Positions 1 to 7,269 of a DNA stretch of 10,278 nucleotides are shown here, piece after piece. Each line of letters begins with the position of its first letter. Within the stretch, counting starts at the first letter, position 1. A program made the position numbers and the translations under genes. Under the pieces are notes generated by a model. It saw only the letters and a program-made list of their open reading frames with translations, searched no databases and was not told where the DNA came from. Source of the DNA: Phoronis ovalis (taxonomy: Eukaryota > Phoronida > Phoronidae); contig JAOXYB010065656.1 in NCBI GenBank assembly GCA_028565635.1, positions 1-10,278 of the forward strand, given 5' to 3'.

Positions 1-26
1 AAGCTGTTAGTAATAAAATGTATCCC

Positions 27-130
27 TGGTTTCGTAAAATAAATATTTAAATAAATAATTGTTGCTTAGTTTAGCACTATACATACATACATACATATGT
101 AAGGACGGACCGACAGGTACGGACACGCAT
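27..130. repeat. Pearl-like dispersed repeat fragment, copy 1
   Basis: This fragment contains the 17-mer TGGTTTCGTAAAATAAA (27-43), an ACAT tetranucleotide run (about 82-97) and a GGACGGACCGACAGG-type tract from 103. The same order of parts, with the identical 17-mer, recurs at 2699-2795, so the two are copies of one dispersed family. Tracts of ACGG/ACAG tetranucleotides are known from the pearl elements of bivalves. The family assignment is inference. The ends of the element are not visible. Confidence 0.5.
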
Positions 131-237
131 GCCATTGCATATGCATAAACATAAATGTAAAATATTGTAACAAGAGACTAGCTATATTCTTATTTTATAC
201 TGATTTATCTACATAGCAGACATTTGTTAATTTAAAA

Positions 238-567
238 CACCACAATATGTTAACTAGTCCATTATTGAGTTGTAAACAACTCCGCGATTGTATACATCTC
301 ACTGTTGCAGTTGTCAGTTAAATTTTGACAATCTAGCACAAAGCCTGCTGGTGAAGTCAAGTAATATGCTATTAAAACCTGCTGCGATAAAGTTAAGTTA
401 TGCCCAATTATTAATGTGTTCTGGTGAAAATCAAGTTGTGCCAAAATCCGCCTGAGTGTCAAGTCAAGTTTTTCCAAAGCCGGTAAAGTAACATGGAACA
501 TTCTCGGCTGGGTGTACACTCGCGGAGTTGTTTACAACTCAATAAAGGACTAGTTAACATTGTGGTG
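238..567. mobile_element. Miniature inverted-repeat (MITE or foldback) element
   Basis: The left arm (238-295) and the reverse complement of the right arm (about 511-567) agree over more than 50 bases, with one 2-base indel near the outer end and two or three mismatches. Each arm contains a nested palindrome, GAGTTGTAAACAACTC on the left and its counterpart on the right. The structure is that of a non-autonomous DNA transposon or foldback element. I could not define a target-site duplication, so the exact ends are uncertain. Most of the interior is one open minus-strand frame (ATG at 501, stop at 262-264 inside the left arm, 79 residues). It resembles no transposase I know and may be open by chance. 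The element lies about 80 bp upstream of a probable exon, most likely in an intron. Confidence 0.75.
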
Positions 568-649
568 CATGAAAAACCTGCTCTGGAAGTAATACTGAAT
601 TTGTGGTTTCACCCATTACACATAATTTTGCTTACGTGTTCTTCTTCAG

Positions 650-754
650 ATTCTTCTACAGCAACCACAGAGGCTCTTACAACAACCACAGAGGATCCTG
701 CAACATCCACAGAGGCTTTTACAACAACCACAGAGGCCCCTTCAACAGCAACAG
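650..754 (+). CDS. Internal exon of a Thr-rich mucin-like protein
   Basis: A pyrimidine-rich tract ending TTCTTCTTCAG precedes the exon, and the donor ACAG|GTATAT follows it. The exon is 105 nt, starts and ends in phase 1, and encodes 35 residues made almost entirely of Thr, Ser, Ala, Glu and Pro in seven-residue repeats of the type TTTEAxT. Such composition is typical of heavily O-glycosylated stalks of mucin-like surface or secreted proteins. It has no catalytic motif. Phase and composition match the exon at 2963-3061, so both probably belong to one plus-strand gene whose 5' exons lie outside the window. The frame stays open upstream to about 493, but that part runs through the intron into the mobile element and is not thought to be coding. 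The family is not recognised. Confidence 0.6.
658..741 (+). repeat. Four 21-bp coding minisatellite units
   Basis: Four units start at 658, 679, 700 and 721, each containing ACAGAGG at the same offset and encoding a heptapeptide such as TATTEAL, TTTTEDP, ATSTEAF or TTTTEAP. A partial fifth unit runs up to the splice donor. The unit length is a multiple of three, so copy-number change would keep the frame. Confidence 0.85.
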
Positions 755-1261
755 GTATATTTGTTTAGCTACATTATTGCATATTTTTGTTTATTATGGA
801 TTTACAAAATATATATAGCCCTGGGGATGACTTCCAACAAAATCGTATGGAGAGAAATAGCCCACACCATAAGACTTACTATTTCAAGGACAATTTGTTG
901 AGAAAAATTGAAAAATCGTACCCTACCATGGCTTAATTGCCCTCTTCATTCCAGTATGTGATGTATTCATTTCCTAAGCAAACAAATAAATGCAGTTACA
1001 TGTACATGTACTTAATATGAAAAACAGGATAATTTACAGTATAGTTATGAAAAACAACTCTACAAAATGATTGCTAAAGGTTTCCTTTGTACTTTGTTTT
1101 CATGGTATATCTGGCGTAAATATTTATTTGTACATACGCATGATACTACTATAATATTTCATCCGTGTCTGTATACAATTAAGCGATGTTAACCTACCAC
1201 ACATAACCAGTAAGTCATCATCCGAAGCTGATTATTTTTATAGGTTCGGTTTTTCCATTTT

Positions 1262-1298
1262 TTATGTAAGTGATACCTCTGTGTCACTAATTACATAA
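1262..1298. repeat. Short imperfect hairpin
   Basis: TTATGTAAGTGA (1262-1273) pairs with TCACTAATTACATAA (1284-1298) except for a 3-base bulge. No function is apparent. Confidence 0.5.
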
Positions 1299-1757
1299 GA
1301 CATATTCTGTAAAAAGATCAACAAAAAGAATACGCATGATCTAACGTTTTTTCTATATATAGGTTGAATTCTATTTTTTCGAATTTTCCATTTTTTTTTA
1401 ATTATAATAATTCTTAAATTTATTTTAATTTCTTTTTGGTGTACAATACAAATGAACTAGTTTGCGACACGTGCATTGTCTTCATGTAAATTTGTCAAAG
1501 AATAATTTCCGCAATAACTTCAACTACAGTATGATAAGAAATTAAATTTGGCATATGTTTAAAGGGAGTAAATTGGGAAAACTATAAGGCTTTTCTTACT
1601 TACACCCTTTTTCCTACTGCAATTTAATTCACTCAAAATAATGAACTAGAAACTGATGTTTTAAAAACTATTTTTTGCAATTTGTATATTTATCACATTT
1701 TGTCCAAACTCACTCAGTTTCAGTATTTTTCCCAAAAGTGGAGTGTTGATTTGTGGA

Positions 1758-2139
1758 CTACTTCTTCATAAAGTGAGAAAATCTACCATGGAGACCTAAT
1801 TGTTTTTGGTTTAATGTAAAGTAATGTTCATCTTGCAGGAAAATGAAACTAATGATGTCAAATTTGGAGTTTGATAGAGATGTAGGTGAATGCTTTACAT
1901 CTGGACTAAATCCAATGCTAACTAAAGATAATTTCTCATAGTAAATGCGATGCAATACTCCTTTGGCCATCATTAATATTTGTCCTTGTATAATATAACA
2001 ATAAAATAACTTCATAGGTAGTGTCACACAGGTAAACAAATTTTGTTTCTTTATTGTCCATTAATATATAACAGGTAGTGTTCGAAACAATCAGCAATAT
2101 GACCAATAGATTCATGCATATTGCAGATACAGTAGACAC
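1758..2139 (-). pseudogene. Possible decayed coding stretch in two frames
   Basis: On the minus strand, one frame is open from about 2139 to 1936. From an ATG near 2115 it begins with the hydrophobic MNLLVILLIVSNTTC, which resembles a signal peptide, and continues into mixed polar sequence. A second frame, open to 1758, overlaps it and then carries on for about 55 residues of varied, protein-like composition, including SIGFSPDVKHSP. The pattern could be one coding sequence broken by a frameshift around 1950-1965. It could equally be two chance openings in AT-rich DNA. No family is recognised, and no splice or poly(A) evidence supports it. Confidence 0.18.
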
Positions 2140-2698
2140 GTAGTCTTATTGTTAATCAAAATAGAGTTCAAAAATCTACTTTCCTTTGATTACTTCCAGT
2201 GCTGTTGCAGTGTTAACAGCAACAGAAGTATTTTATATACCTAATAAACACAGAGGTCCATTGGATATAAAAATACCTGTTTTAGGTTGAAAGATTTAAA
2301 TAAACTTGCATATTAATTTCCAGAATCTAGAACGATGTCGATGGGTGTGATCTCACCCTGTCTCTACTGTCTTGGATAAAATGTATTTATTGATATTTTC
2401 GTAAATTGGGCACACAAACATGAAACAATTATAATATATGCCGCAACTAGACTAAAACCTCAAAAAGGTTAACATTATAGTTATATCTTTCGTAATTTTG
2501 TAGAATCCTCATCAGAATATATGTAAATTAGTTTCTCTAGCTAAAACACAACCTATAAGCCGTACTCTACTGTCTTATATAGCTGGCTTAACGTACAGAA
2601 GAATCATACGGGGTAGCTTGTTTAGTCATGCCTGAAAACGAATGTCAAGCCTTGGCTTACGAAACATTAACAAAGTCATGTGTTATTAAATTTCTTCT

Positions 2699-2795
2699 TG
2701 GTTTCGTAAAATAAACATTTTTTTTGAGAATTCACTATAAATAATGTATCGCGGACGGATCGGCAGACAGACAGACACGGGCCCACATACATACA
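2699..2795. repeat. Pearl-like dispersed repeat fragment, copy 2
   Basis: This fragment carries the same 17-mer TGGTTTCGTAAAATAAA (2699-2715) as the copy at 27. It is followed by a CGGACGGATCGGCAGACAGA-type tetranucleotide tract (from 2752) and an ACATACATAC run. The spacing between 17-mer and tract is about 20 bases shorter than in copy 1. It lies in an intron of the Thr-rich gene. Confidence 0.5.
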
Positions 2796-2962
2796 ATCAT
2801 GTAGTTAGTTAATAAATGTCTGTTGTGCAGATAAAACAGTATAAAATTCACGCATTAATACTATATTCATTTGGTTATTCTGTTTAATATTCTTTGTATA
2901 TATATATATATAGTGTAAGTTGTATTCAGATTATTATATATCGACTTGGCTTTCTCTTCTAG

Positions 2963-3061
2963 CTGTTCAAACAACAGGATATACTATTCCTGTGACGTCT
3001 AATAGTGATACCTTTACTGTAACACAGGGAACCGAAACAACAGTTCCTGATCAATCCAGTG
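2963..3061 (+). CDS. Internal exon of the Thr-rich mucin-like protein
   Basis: A strong acceptor (GGCTTTCTCTTCTAG) ends at 2962, and the likely donor is AGTG|GTACTT after 3061. The exon is 99 nt, again with phase 1 at both ends. It encodes 33 residues rich in Thr, Ser, Val, Gln and Pro, such as AVQTTGYTIPVTSNSD and VTQGTETTVPDQSS. Unlike the exon at 650 it has no strict repeat, but the composition fits the same O-glycosylated stalk. Because the exons are symmetric, each could be skipped or duplicated without breaking the frame. If the donor is not used, the frame runs 22 more codons to a stop at 3127-3129. The donor is weaker than the acceptor, which is the main doubt. Confidence 0.55.
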
Positions 3062-3471
3062 GTACTTTGAAACTGGTTAATTACCCTATCGTAACTCTAG
3101 GCTGTCTCGTTTATCATAACCTAAAGTAGAAAGAAATCCAAGCTAAGTACGGTAACTACTGCACCATGTTACCATTTCACGGCTAATGGTGAATGCGAAC
3201 GGTGACATCCAGCCAAGAAAGAGCCTCTATCTTGCCTGGTTAAGTAAATTCAATTGCTTTCTATACCAGCTTGCTAGTGCGTGTATTGTGTTAGCAAAGC
3301 ATATATGTGATCTATGTCTTTTACTATAACTGTACTTGTTCTTGTTCCTTGGATCATTTGTTTCACATCGCCAGTTACAATATATATTATATCTAATAAC
3401 AAGGAAATGTTCTTTTACAAAACATTTTCCTGAATTCTTCACAATGTACACCGGCCATTCTGTTCTTCTAG
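3062..3471 (+). other. Probable intron between Thr-rich and terminal exons
   Basis: This stretch lies between the donor at 3062 and a candidate acceptor ending TTCTGTTCTTCTAG at 3471. Open frames exist on both strands across it, but neither has convincing splice support here. Nothing else is evident. Confidence 0.35.
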
Positions 3472-3668
3472 CTAGATACCATAACCCATTTTTAAAAAGA
3501 TTGTTGTTCATTTATCGCTATTTCTTTTTGATTTTGTTTGTGGTTGTATTTTTGTATATAATTGAATTCAATGTCGTAATTAAATGTATAAACAAAGAGA
3601 ACCTTCTACCAATTGAAATGATTCTTACTAATTACGCATATGAAAGCTCATTATCACAGAATCATTAG
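3472..3668 (+). CDS. Possible last exon with a membrane-spanning segment
   Basis: A pyrimidine-rich acceptor (TTCTGTTCTTCTAG) enters the frame in phase 1, the phase left by the exon ending at 3061. The exon encodes about 65 residues to a TAG at 3666-3668. Residues 11-37 are strongly hydrophobic, with an uninterrupted core YFFLILFVVVFLYII. A basic stretch RYHNPFLKR precedes them and a polar tail of about 28 residues follows. An AATAAA signal sits about 145 bases downstream. The arrangement suggests a type I membrane protein: Thr-rich stalk, one transmembrane helix, short tail. Doubts are the Arg inside the segment, the lack of a clear positive-inside tail, and the ease with which AT-rich DNA yields Phe/Leu/Ile-rich frames. 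A 94-residue frame on the other strand overlaps it. Confidence 0.38.
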
Positions 3669-3811
3669 AAAAGATAATACAACGTTTATCAAAGGTTGTT
3701 AATGTAATTGTGGTACGGTGTGCTTACTAATATCTGTATCTGAAAACGAAGCCCCCGGCATCTTTTTCAACCAACTTCACGTTACACGCATTGTATACAC
3801 AGCCATTTTGG

Positions 3812-3817
3812 AATAAA
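3812..3817 (+). terminator. AATAAA poly(A) signal
   Basis: This is a canonical hexamer on the plus strand, about 145 bases after the stop codon of the candidate last exon at 3472-3668. The hexamer is common by chance in such AT-rich DNA, so its support comes only from position. Confidence 0.4.
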
Positions 3818-4284
3818 TGTCCGCATACGGGCACTTCAGAAAATCGTGGGAAAATGATGACGCCATTACTGAACAGTGCTATTCGTATTACTTAGGTGAA
3901 AGTCATGCTTGATTGTACCACATAGAGTAATGTAAAAGTACTAAGCATAGACCTGTCTCATGGCTCTTCCATCAGTTGATACACTCCCTATCTCATGGCT
4001 CTTCCATCAGTTGATACACTCCCTATTTCGTGTTTTAAATAGATGCAAACTACCAATCAATTACAATACAAAAAAAACGTTTATTGACTTTAAAAAATCA
4101 GGAAACAAAATTACACAATAGGAAAATAAATTACAGAATACGCGCATTGTCCTATATTATACCTCATATCAGAAGAAAAAATAGTAAACATAGAACCTTT
4201 ATTTTTATTTTTGAAGATTTGTAATAATTTCTACTTGAATAATATATCCTTAGTTTGCAGGTAAAGTATTATATAGAGGGAGAC
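3818..4284. other. Non-coding stretch
   Basis: I see no convincing exon here. It holds a perfect 35-bp tandem duplication (3956-4025). A purine-rich tract, AGAGGGAGAC (4275-4284), comes just before the candidate LTR start. Confidence 0.5.
3956..4025. repeat. Perfect 35-bp tandem duplication
   Basis: Two identical adjacent 35-base copies start at 3956 and 3991, each beginning TCTCATGGCTCTTCC and ending ACACTCCCTA. The identity suggests a recent duplication or polymerase slippage. The two bases after the second copy begin to repeat the unit, then diverge. Confidence 0.95.
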
Positions 4285-4890
4285 TGTAACAGCCATGCAT
4301 GAGAAAGGTCTCGTATAAAGTCAGTGTTACATATGTTGTACTTATTAAAAATATCATATTAAAACCTATTATAGATGAGTTTATTAGTCCTCAATAAAAA
4401 GCAAAAAACCATCGCTATATCTAATTGGATTGGTTGGTAGATCATAGATATATAACTCTAGTGGATTAAGGTCACTTATAAACATCCACTGCATGAAAGA
4501 TTGCCATATTTCACTCCATTTATTTCAGTACATGATGGATACATTATTGTAGTAATTTTTTTAACTTTTAGTAAATTTAGTATTTTGTTTATATTTGTGT
4601 TTTGTAGTTTTGGATTCTAGAATTTATTGTTGTTCACTATATCAGGTATTTTGTATATATAGTATAACGTCTGCTCCTCACAATCACAGTCAATGGCTTG
4701 TATAATCGTCCATGATCCTCAACTCGTGAGAGGATGTGAAGCCAGGAGATACCTCTGTGTGGTCGCCTAACTTCTAGCTGTCTCTGGTTATTATTAAATT
4801 ATTAAACTGTATTTTATTATATGTTATCTTAAGTATTGTAATGTAGCCCAATGTAATTCATGTTATACTCGGTGTTATATATTGGTTACA
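4285..4890 (+). mobile_element. Candidate LTR (weak)
   Basis: The stretch starts TGTAAC and ends GTTACA, so it has TG...CA termini in a short 6-base inverted repeat. A polypurine-like AGAGGGAGAC precedes it, as expected at the 3' end of an LTR retrotransposon. A less AT-rich core (about 4668-4790) contains ATCCTC/GAGGAT inverted words. The flanks GAGAC and TACAC do not form a target duplication, and no reverse transcriptase, integrase or second LTR is in the window. If real, it is the 3' end of a truncated element. The match may be accidental. Confidence 0.25.
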
Positions 4891-5453
4891 TACACTGTAG
4901 TTTAAAAGCTTGGTTTAAAACATTAATATTCGACCGGTACATACCTGTGCTATATATACAGTCGCAGAAAATGATCCTTGGTTCTGCATGAAAGTAGAAA
5001 TTGAAGTAGTGCATTCAATTGATCGAGAACCTAACTATTTAAATACGAAAATTTAATGATATAACATAATTGCATTACAATCCTAAAACGAATATTTGTC
5101 TGACGGTCACTTTCTGTTTCTGGGATTTGCTCGAATTAAAGTACAAAAAGCAAGTACTTATATTCCTACATTATTGTGATATTTTTCATAATTTTTTGTA
5201 CCTTTAACGTGTTATGTTATTACTGGATAATTAGAAAATATAGCTGCCTGTTATTCTTAGATGTAAATATTTTATTATTTCAGCAGTTTACTTCTACTAA
5301 TTAATAGTAGTAACAGAGATTTCACGGTTTTATGAATAACACATATTTATCAGCCAATTACCATATAACCACTATTTACTATTTATTTATTGTTTAAATT
5401 TGTATTTTATATAATTATAAAAATAATAATATATTTTCTGTTTTTTCGTGCAG
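4891..5453. other. AT-rich non-coding stretch
   Basis: No open frame of note, repeat or RNA gene is seen. The last 20 bases form a very good polypyrimidine tract (CTGTTTTTTCGTGCAG) leading into the candidate exon at 5454. Confidence 0.5.
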
Positions 5454-5563
5454 TCGAATTAATTCCAACTAAGCCGACTACCCTTCAGTGTTCCAAAGCA
5501 CAGTTGGAGTTATGGCTGACCTACAAAATATCTTTTATTCGACACAACTTCTATTCCAAATAA
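5454..5563 (+). CDS. Possible alternative terminal exon, phase 1
   Basis: This exon follows one of the best acceptors in the window. Only the phase-1 frame is open: the other two reach stops within 20 bases. It encodes ELIPTKPTTLQCSKAQ followed by about 19 more residues to a TAA at 5561-5563. Its Pro/Thr start fits the Ser/Thr-rich exons upstream, and its phase fits the end of either. No in-frame donor of phase 1 is seen, so it would be a last exon. It lacks a membrane helix, so together with 3472-3668 it could define soluble and membrane forms. No AATAAA was found in the few hundred bases after it, which weakens the case. It might instead belong to another transcript. Confidence 0.3.
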
Positions 5564-5931
5564 TCAGATTATCCAAAATTTCACAAAACAAGATAACTAT
5601 GTTTTAAGAATGTAGTGGAGAAGTGGCATTGTAAAGTTGTTATTCTAATCTGTAGCTCGGTCAATGGTGAGATGGTATTCAAAAAATACTCTTAGTAACT
5701 GTCGGGGGAATATGCCCAATGTACAAACATGCAAAACTTTAATTCCCAAAATAATGAAGTTTTAATATATGTAGAGATCATCTGGTGGTCATGGAGTCAC
5801 TGTGAGGTGAAACGGTAAAAAAAGAAAAAAATATATATAAAAAATAACTGTGAAAGTGCTGGCCGATTTTAACGAACATACGAAAGTGGGTATATATACC
5901 CATATGTTCCAACATGGCTTTTCAAAAAAGC
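5564..5931. other. AT-rich non-coding stretch
   Basis: No exon is seen. It contains an A-rich run near 5818-5848 and the perfect palindrome TGGGTATATATACCCA at 5887-5902. Confidence 0.5.
5887..5902. repeat. Perfect 16-bp palindrome
   Basis: TGGGTATATATACCCA reads the same on both strands. It lies just upstream of the 31-33 bp tandem repeat. No function is inferred. Confidence 0.7.
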
Positions 5932-6039
5932 CCCTAATGAAGTGAAATTCTGCAAAAAATACACCCCTAAGGAAGTAAGTTTCTTGAAAAAATACACCCT
6001 AAGGAAGTGACTTTTGGGGAAAAACAGCCCTAAGGAAGT
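5932..6039. repeat. Degenerate 31-33 bp tandem repeat, four units
   Basis: CCCTAATGAAGT or CCCTAAGGAAGT occurs at 5932, 5965, 5997 and 6028 (spacings 33, 32, 31). A-rich spacers containing AAAAAATACA-like words separate the motifs. The minus strand is open across it (about 5869-6066) and reads as repeated SLG..F peptides, but changing unit length and the lack of splice or start context argue for a non-coding minisatellite. Confidence 0.85.
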
Positions 6040-6224
6040 GTTTGTAAAAAAACAATGTTGTGTCATCTAGTACATTATATAAAAACTAGATAACAATGTC
6101 TTTAGTTAAAAATGCATTTTATACACAAATCTGTGAACAAACTCTCAAGCTTCCACTCCAGGAATGCATAGTTTGTGGGTTGCCATCATCAACACAGCAT
6201 CTGAACTATGTACAAACTTATCAC

Positions 6225-6230
6225 TTTATT
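6225..6230 (-). terminator. AATAAA poly(A) signal on the minus strand
   Basis: The plus strand reads TTTATT, so the minus strand reads AATAAA, about 120 bases after the TAA that closes the 129-codon exon. Downstream on the minus strand come GT-rich words (GTTTGT, TGCTGTGTTG), as expected of a cleavage and polyadenylation region. This supports a terminal exon at 6348-6736. Confidence 0.5.
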
Positions 6231-6347
6231 GAGAGCACCTGTTTACTAAAATATATACAAGTATGAATACATACATACCTAAATATATAAATTACGTAAA
6301 ATATAGTAAAATTAGTATATAAGTACTTGTACATAAAAAAGCTATAG

Positions 6348-6736
6348 TTACCTTAAATACTGAACAACTCGTTTTCTTTTGTGTCCAGATCGACCACCCT
6401 GTACTACTGTAACAACTCTCCCGTCTATTTCCATATCTTGGTTTCTACGAACAGCTGTTGTTCTACCTGGCTGCTCTTGCTCATTAACAAATTCCAGAAG
6501 TTTCTCCAAGTCATCTCTGTCCAGAGTGTACACTTTATTGTCGTAGCTGTCGTAAATGTTTGTATACATAGCCACCTGTAGTTCAACTTTGTTTAGTTTG
6601 TCACTATAATTTAGACTAACGGGTTCCCTATATTCAATTTTGCCTCGAGTAGCTATATTTTGTATGCTCTGAACTCTCCCAAGGAGGAACTTAATTTGCA
6701 GATACACCTCTATCCTTAATGAACATAGCACAATCA
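6348..6736 (-). CDS. Last exon of an unrecognised protein
   Basis: The minus-strand acceptor CTTTTTCAG ends at 6737, and the frame entered in phase 1 stays open for about 129 codons, the longest frame in the window. Composition is balanced and protein-like. Residues 2-20 alternate hydrophobic and polar (IVLCSLRIEVYLQIKF), residues 38-70 are Tyr/Asn/Asp-rich, and 73-89 look like an acidic helix (DRDDLEKLLEFVNEQEQ). The end is basic, with HKRKRV at 119-124, which could be a nuclear signal or simply a basic tail. No cysteine pattern, catalytic motif or known family is recognised. The frame closes at TAA 6350-6348, with a poly(A) signal about 120 bases on. AAG|GTAACT at 6352/6351 is also a strong donor, so the exon might instead splice onward. 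Which upstream exon joins it is unknown. Confidence 0.6.
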
Positions 6737-6992
6737 CTGAAAAAGTCCAGTATTATTTGTGACTCTCACACGCTGCAGGCTATCTTTTGAGACATCACAG
6801 GCATGTTATTAAATTGGCTGACCAAAGTGGACTTGTGCATCATTCAGACCTATATATATATAAATAATGATTTTTACGATTATAACACCATCTGAGTAAC
6901 AACAATGATTTTTAGTATTGATATTACGCGGTTTAACACAGAAAGAAACTTATATCAGTAAACAAAGTAGCAAGGACGTTGAACAGTATAGC

Positions 6993-7127
6993 TTAATTAT
7001 GCAATCCTGGTACTGTGTCTGTAGAAGGAACTGTGGAAGGCCCGTCTCTGTCATCTTTCAGAGTCATGTTCCTCATCAAAAGCAAACTGTTGACGGAGGG
7101 CAGAAAGAACTTCAGGATCAGCTACAT
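6993..7127 (-). pseudogene. Acidic exon with an apparent frameshift
   Basis: The minus-strand acceptor TTATTATTTTTAG ends at 7128. Only the phase-1 frame is open at once. It gives VADPEVLSALRQQF and then DEEHDSER before a TGA at 7053-7051. The neighbouring frame carries on from that point with DDRDGPSTVPSTDTVPG and stops at 6995-6993. The two join naturally if one A of the AAA at 7058-7056 is extra. This is either a real one-base insertion, a sequencing error in a short homopolymer, or chance. The phase matches the signal-peptide-like exon at 7655. A 91-residue plus-strand frame (6918-7193) overlaps it, with the composition CVCRRNCGRP, and cannot be excluded as the true one. No family is recognised. 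Confidence 0.28.
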
Positions 7128-7269
7128 CTAAAAATAATAAAGCGAATGTCAACTCATAATTTCTGTAAAGCACATGAACAACACAAGATTTAATATTTCT
7201 TTGATTTCTTAAAGTGCTTAATTACCGTGCATGTCACTGCTGGATTCACAGACAAATATCAAACGTATA

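Larger units (their letters stand above)
755..2962 (+). other. Large intron of the Thr-rich gene
   Basis: This AT-rich stretch is bounded by the donor GTATAT at 755 and the acceptor TTTCTCTTCTAG ending at 2962. It contains a small imperfect hairpin (1262-1298), a possible decayed minus-strand coding stretch (1758-2139), a pearl-like repeat copy (2699-2795) and a TA dinucleotide run near 2898-2911. I found no further convincing plus-strand exon. A short AVAVLTATE-coding stretch after an acceptor at 2200 has the wrong phase. Confidence 0.45.

Noticed and set aside
493-818. Plus-strand open frames of 91 and 71 codons across the first Thr-rich exon
   Set aside because: They run from the mobile element through an intron and past a good donor. 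Only 650-754 has splice sites on both sides and biased coding composition.
2201-2228. Possible micro-exon reading AVAVLTATE after an acceptor CTTCCAG
   Set aside because: It would enter in phase 2 and leave in phase 0, unlike the phase-1 exons on either side, and is too short to judge.
3227-3511. 94-codon minus-strand frame
   Set aside because: It overlaps the candidate membrane exon, has no convincing splice or start signals, and its composition is not better than chance. It is kept in mind as an alternative to the plus-strand exon.
5932-6039. CRISPR-like array of short repeats
   Set aside because: Repeats and spacers are both degenerate, spacers resemble each other, and the DNA looks animal.
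5869-6066. 65-codon minus-strand frame of repeated SLG..F peptides
   Set aside because: It is produced by the non-coding 31-33 bp repeat. Unit length is not a constant multiple of three and no gene signals surround it.
6381-6581. 66-codon plus-strand frame
   Set aside because: Antisense shadow of the 129-codon minus-strand exon.
6918-7193. 91-codon plus-strand frame with Cys/Arg-rich centre
   Set aside because: No matching exon phase with the other plus-strand exons. The minus strand fits its neighbours better, but the choice is not firm.
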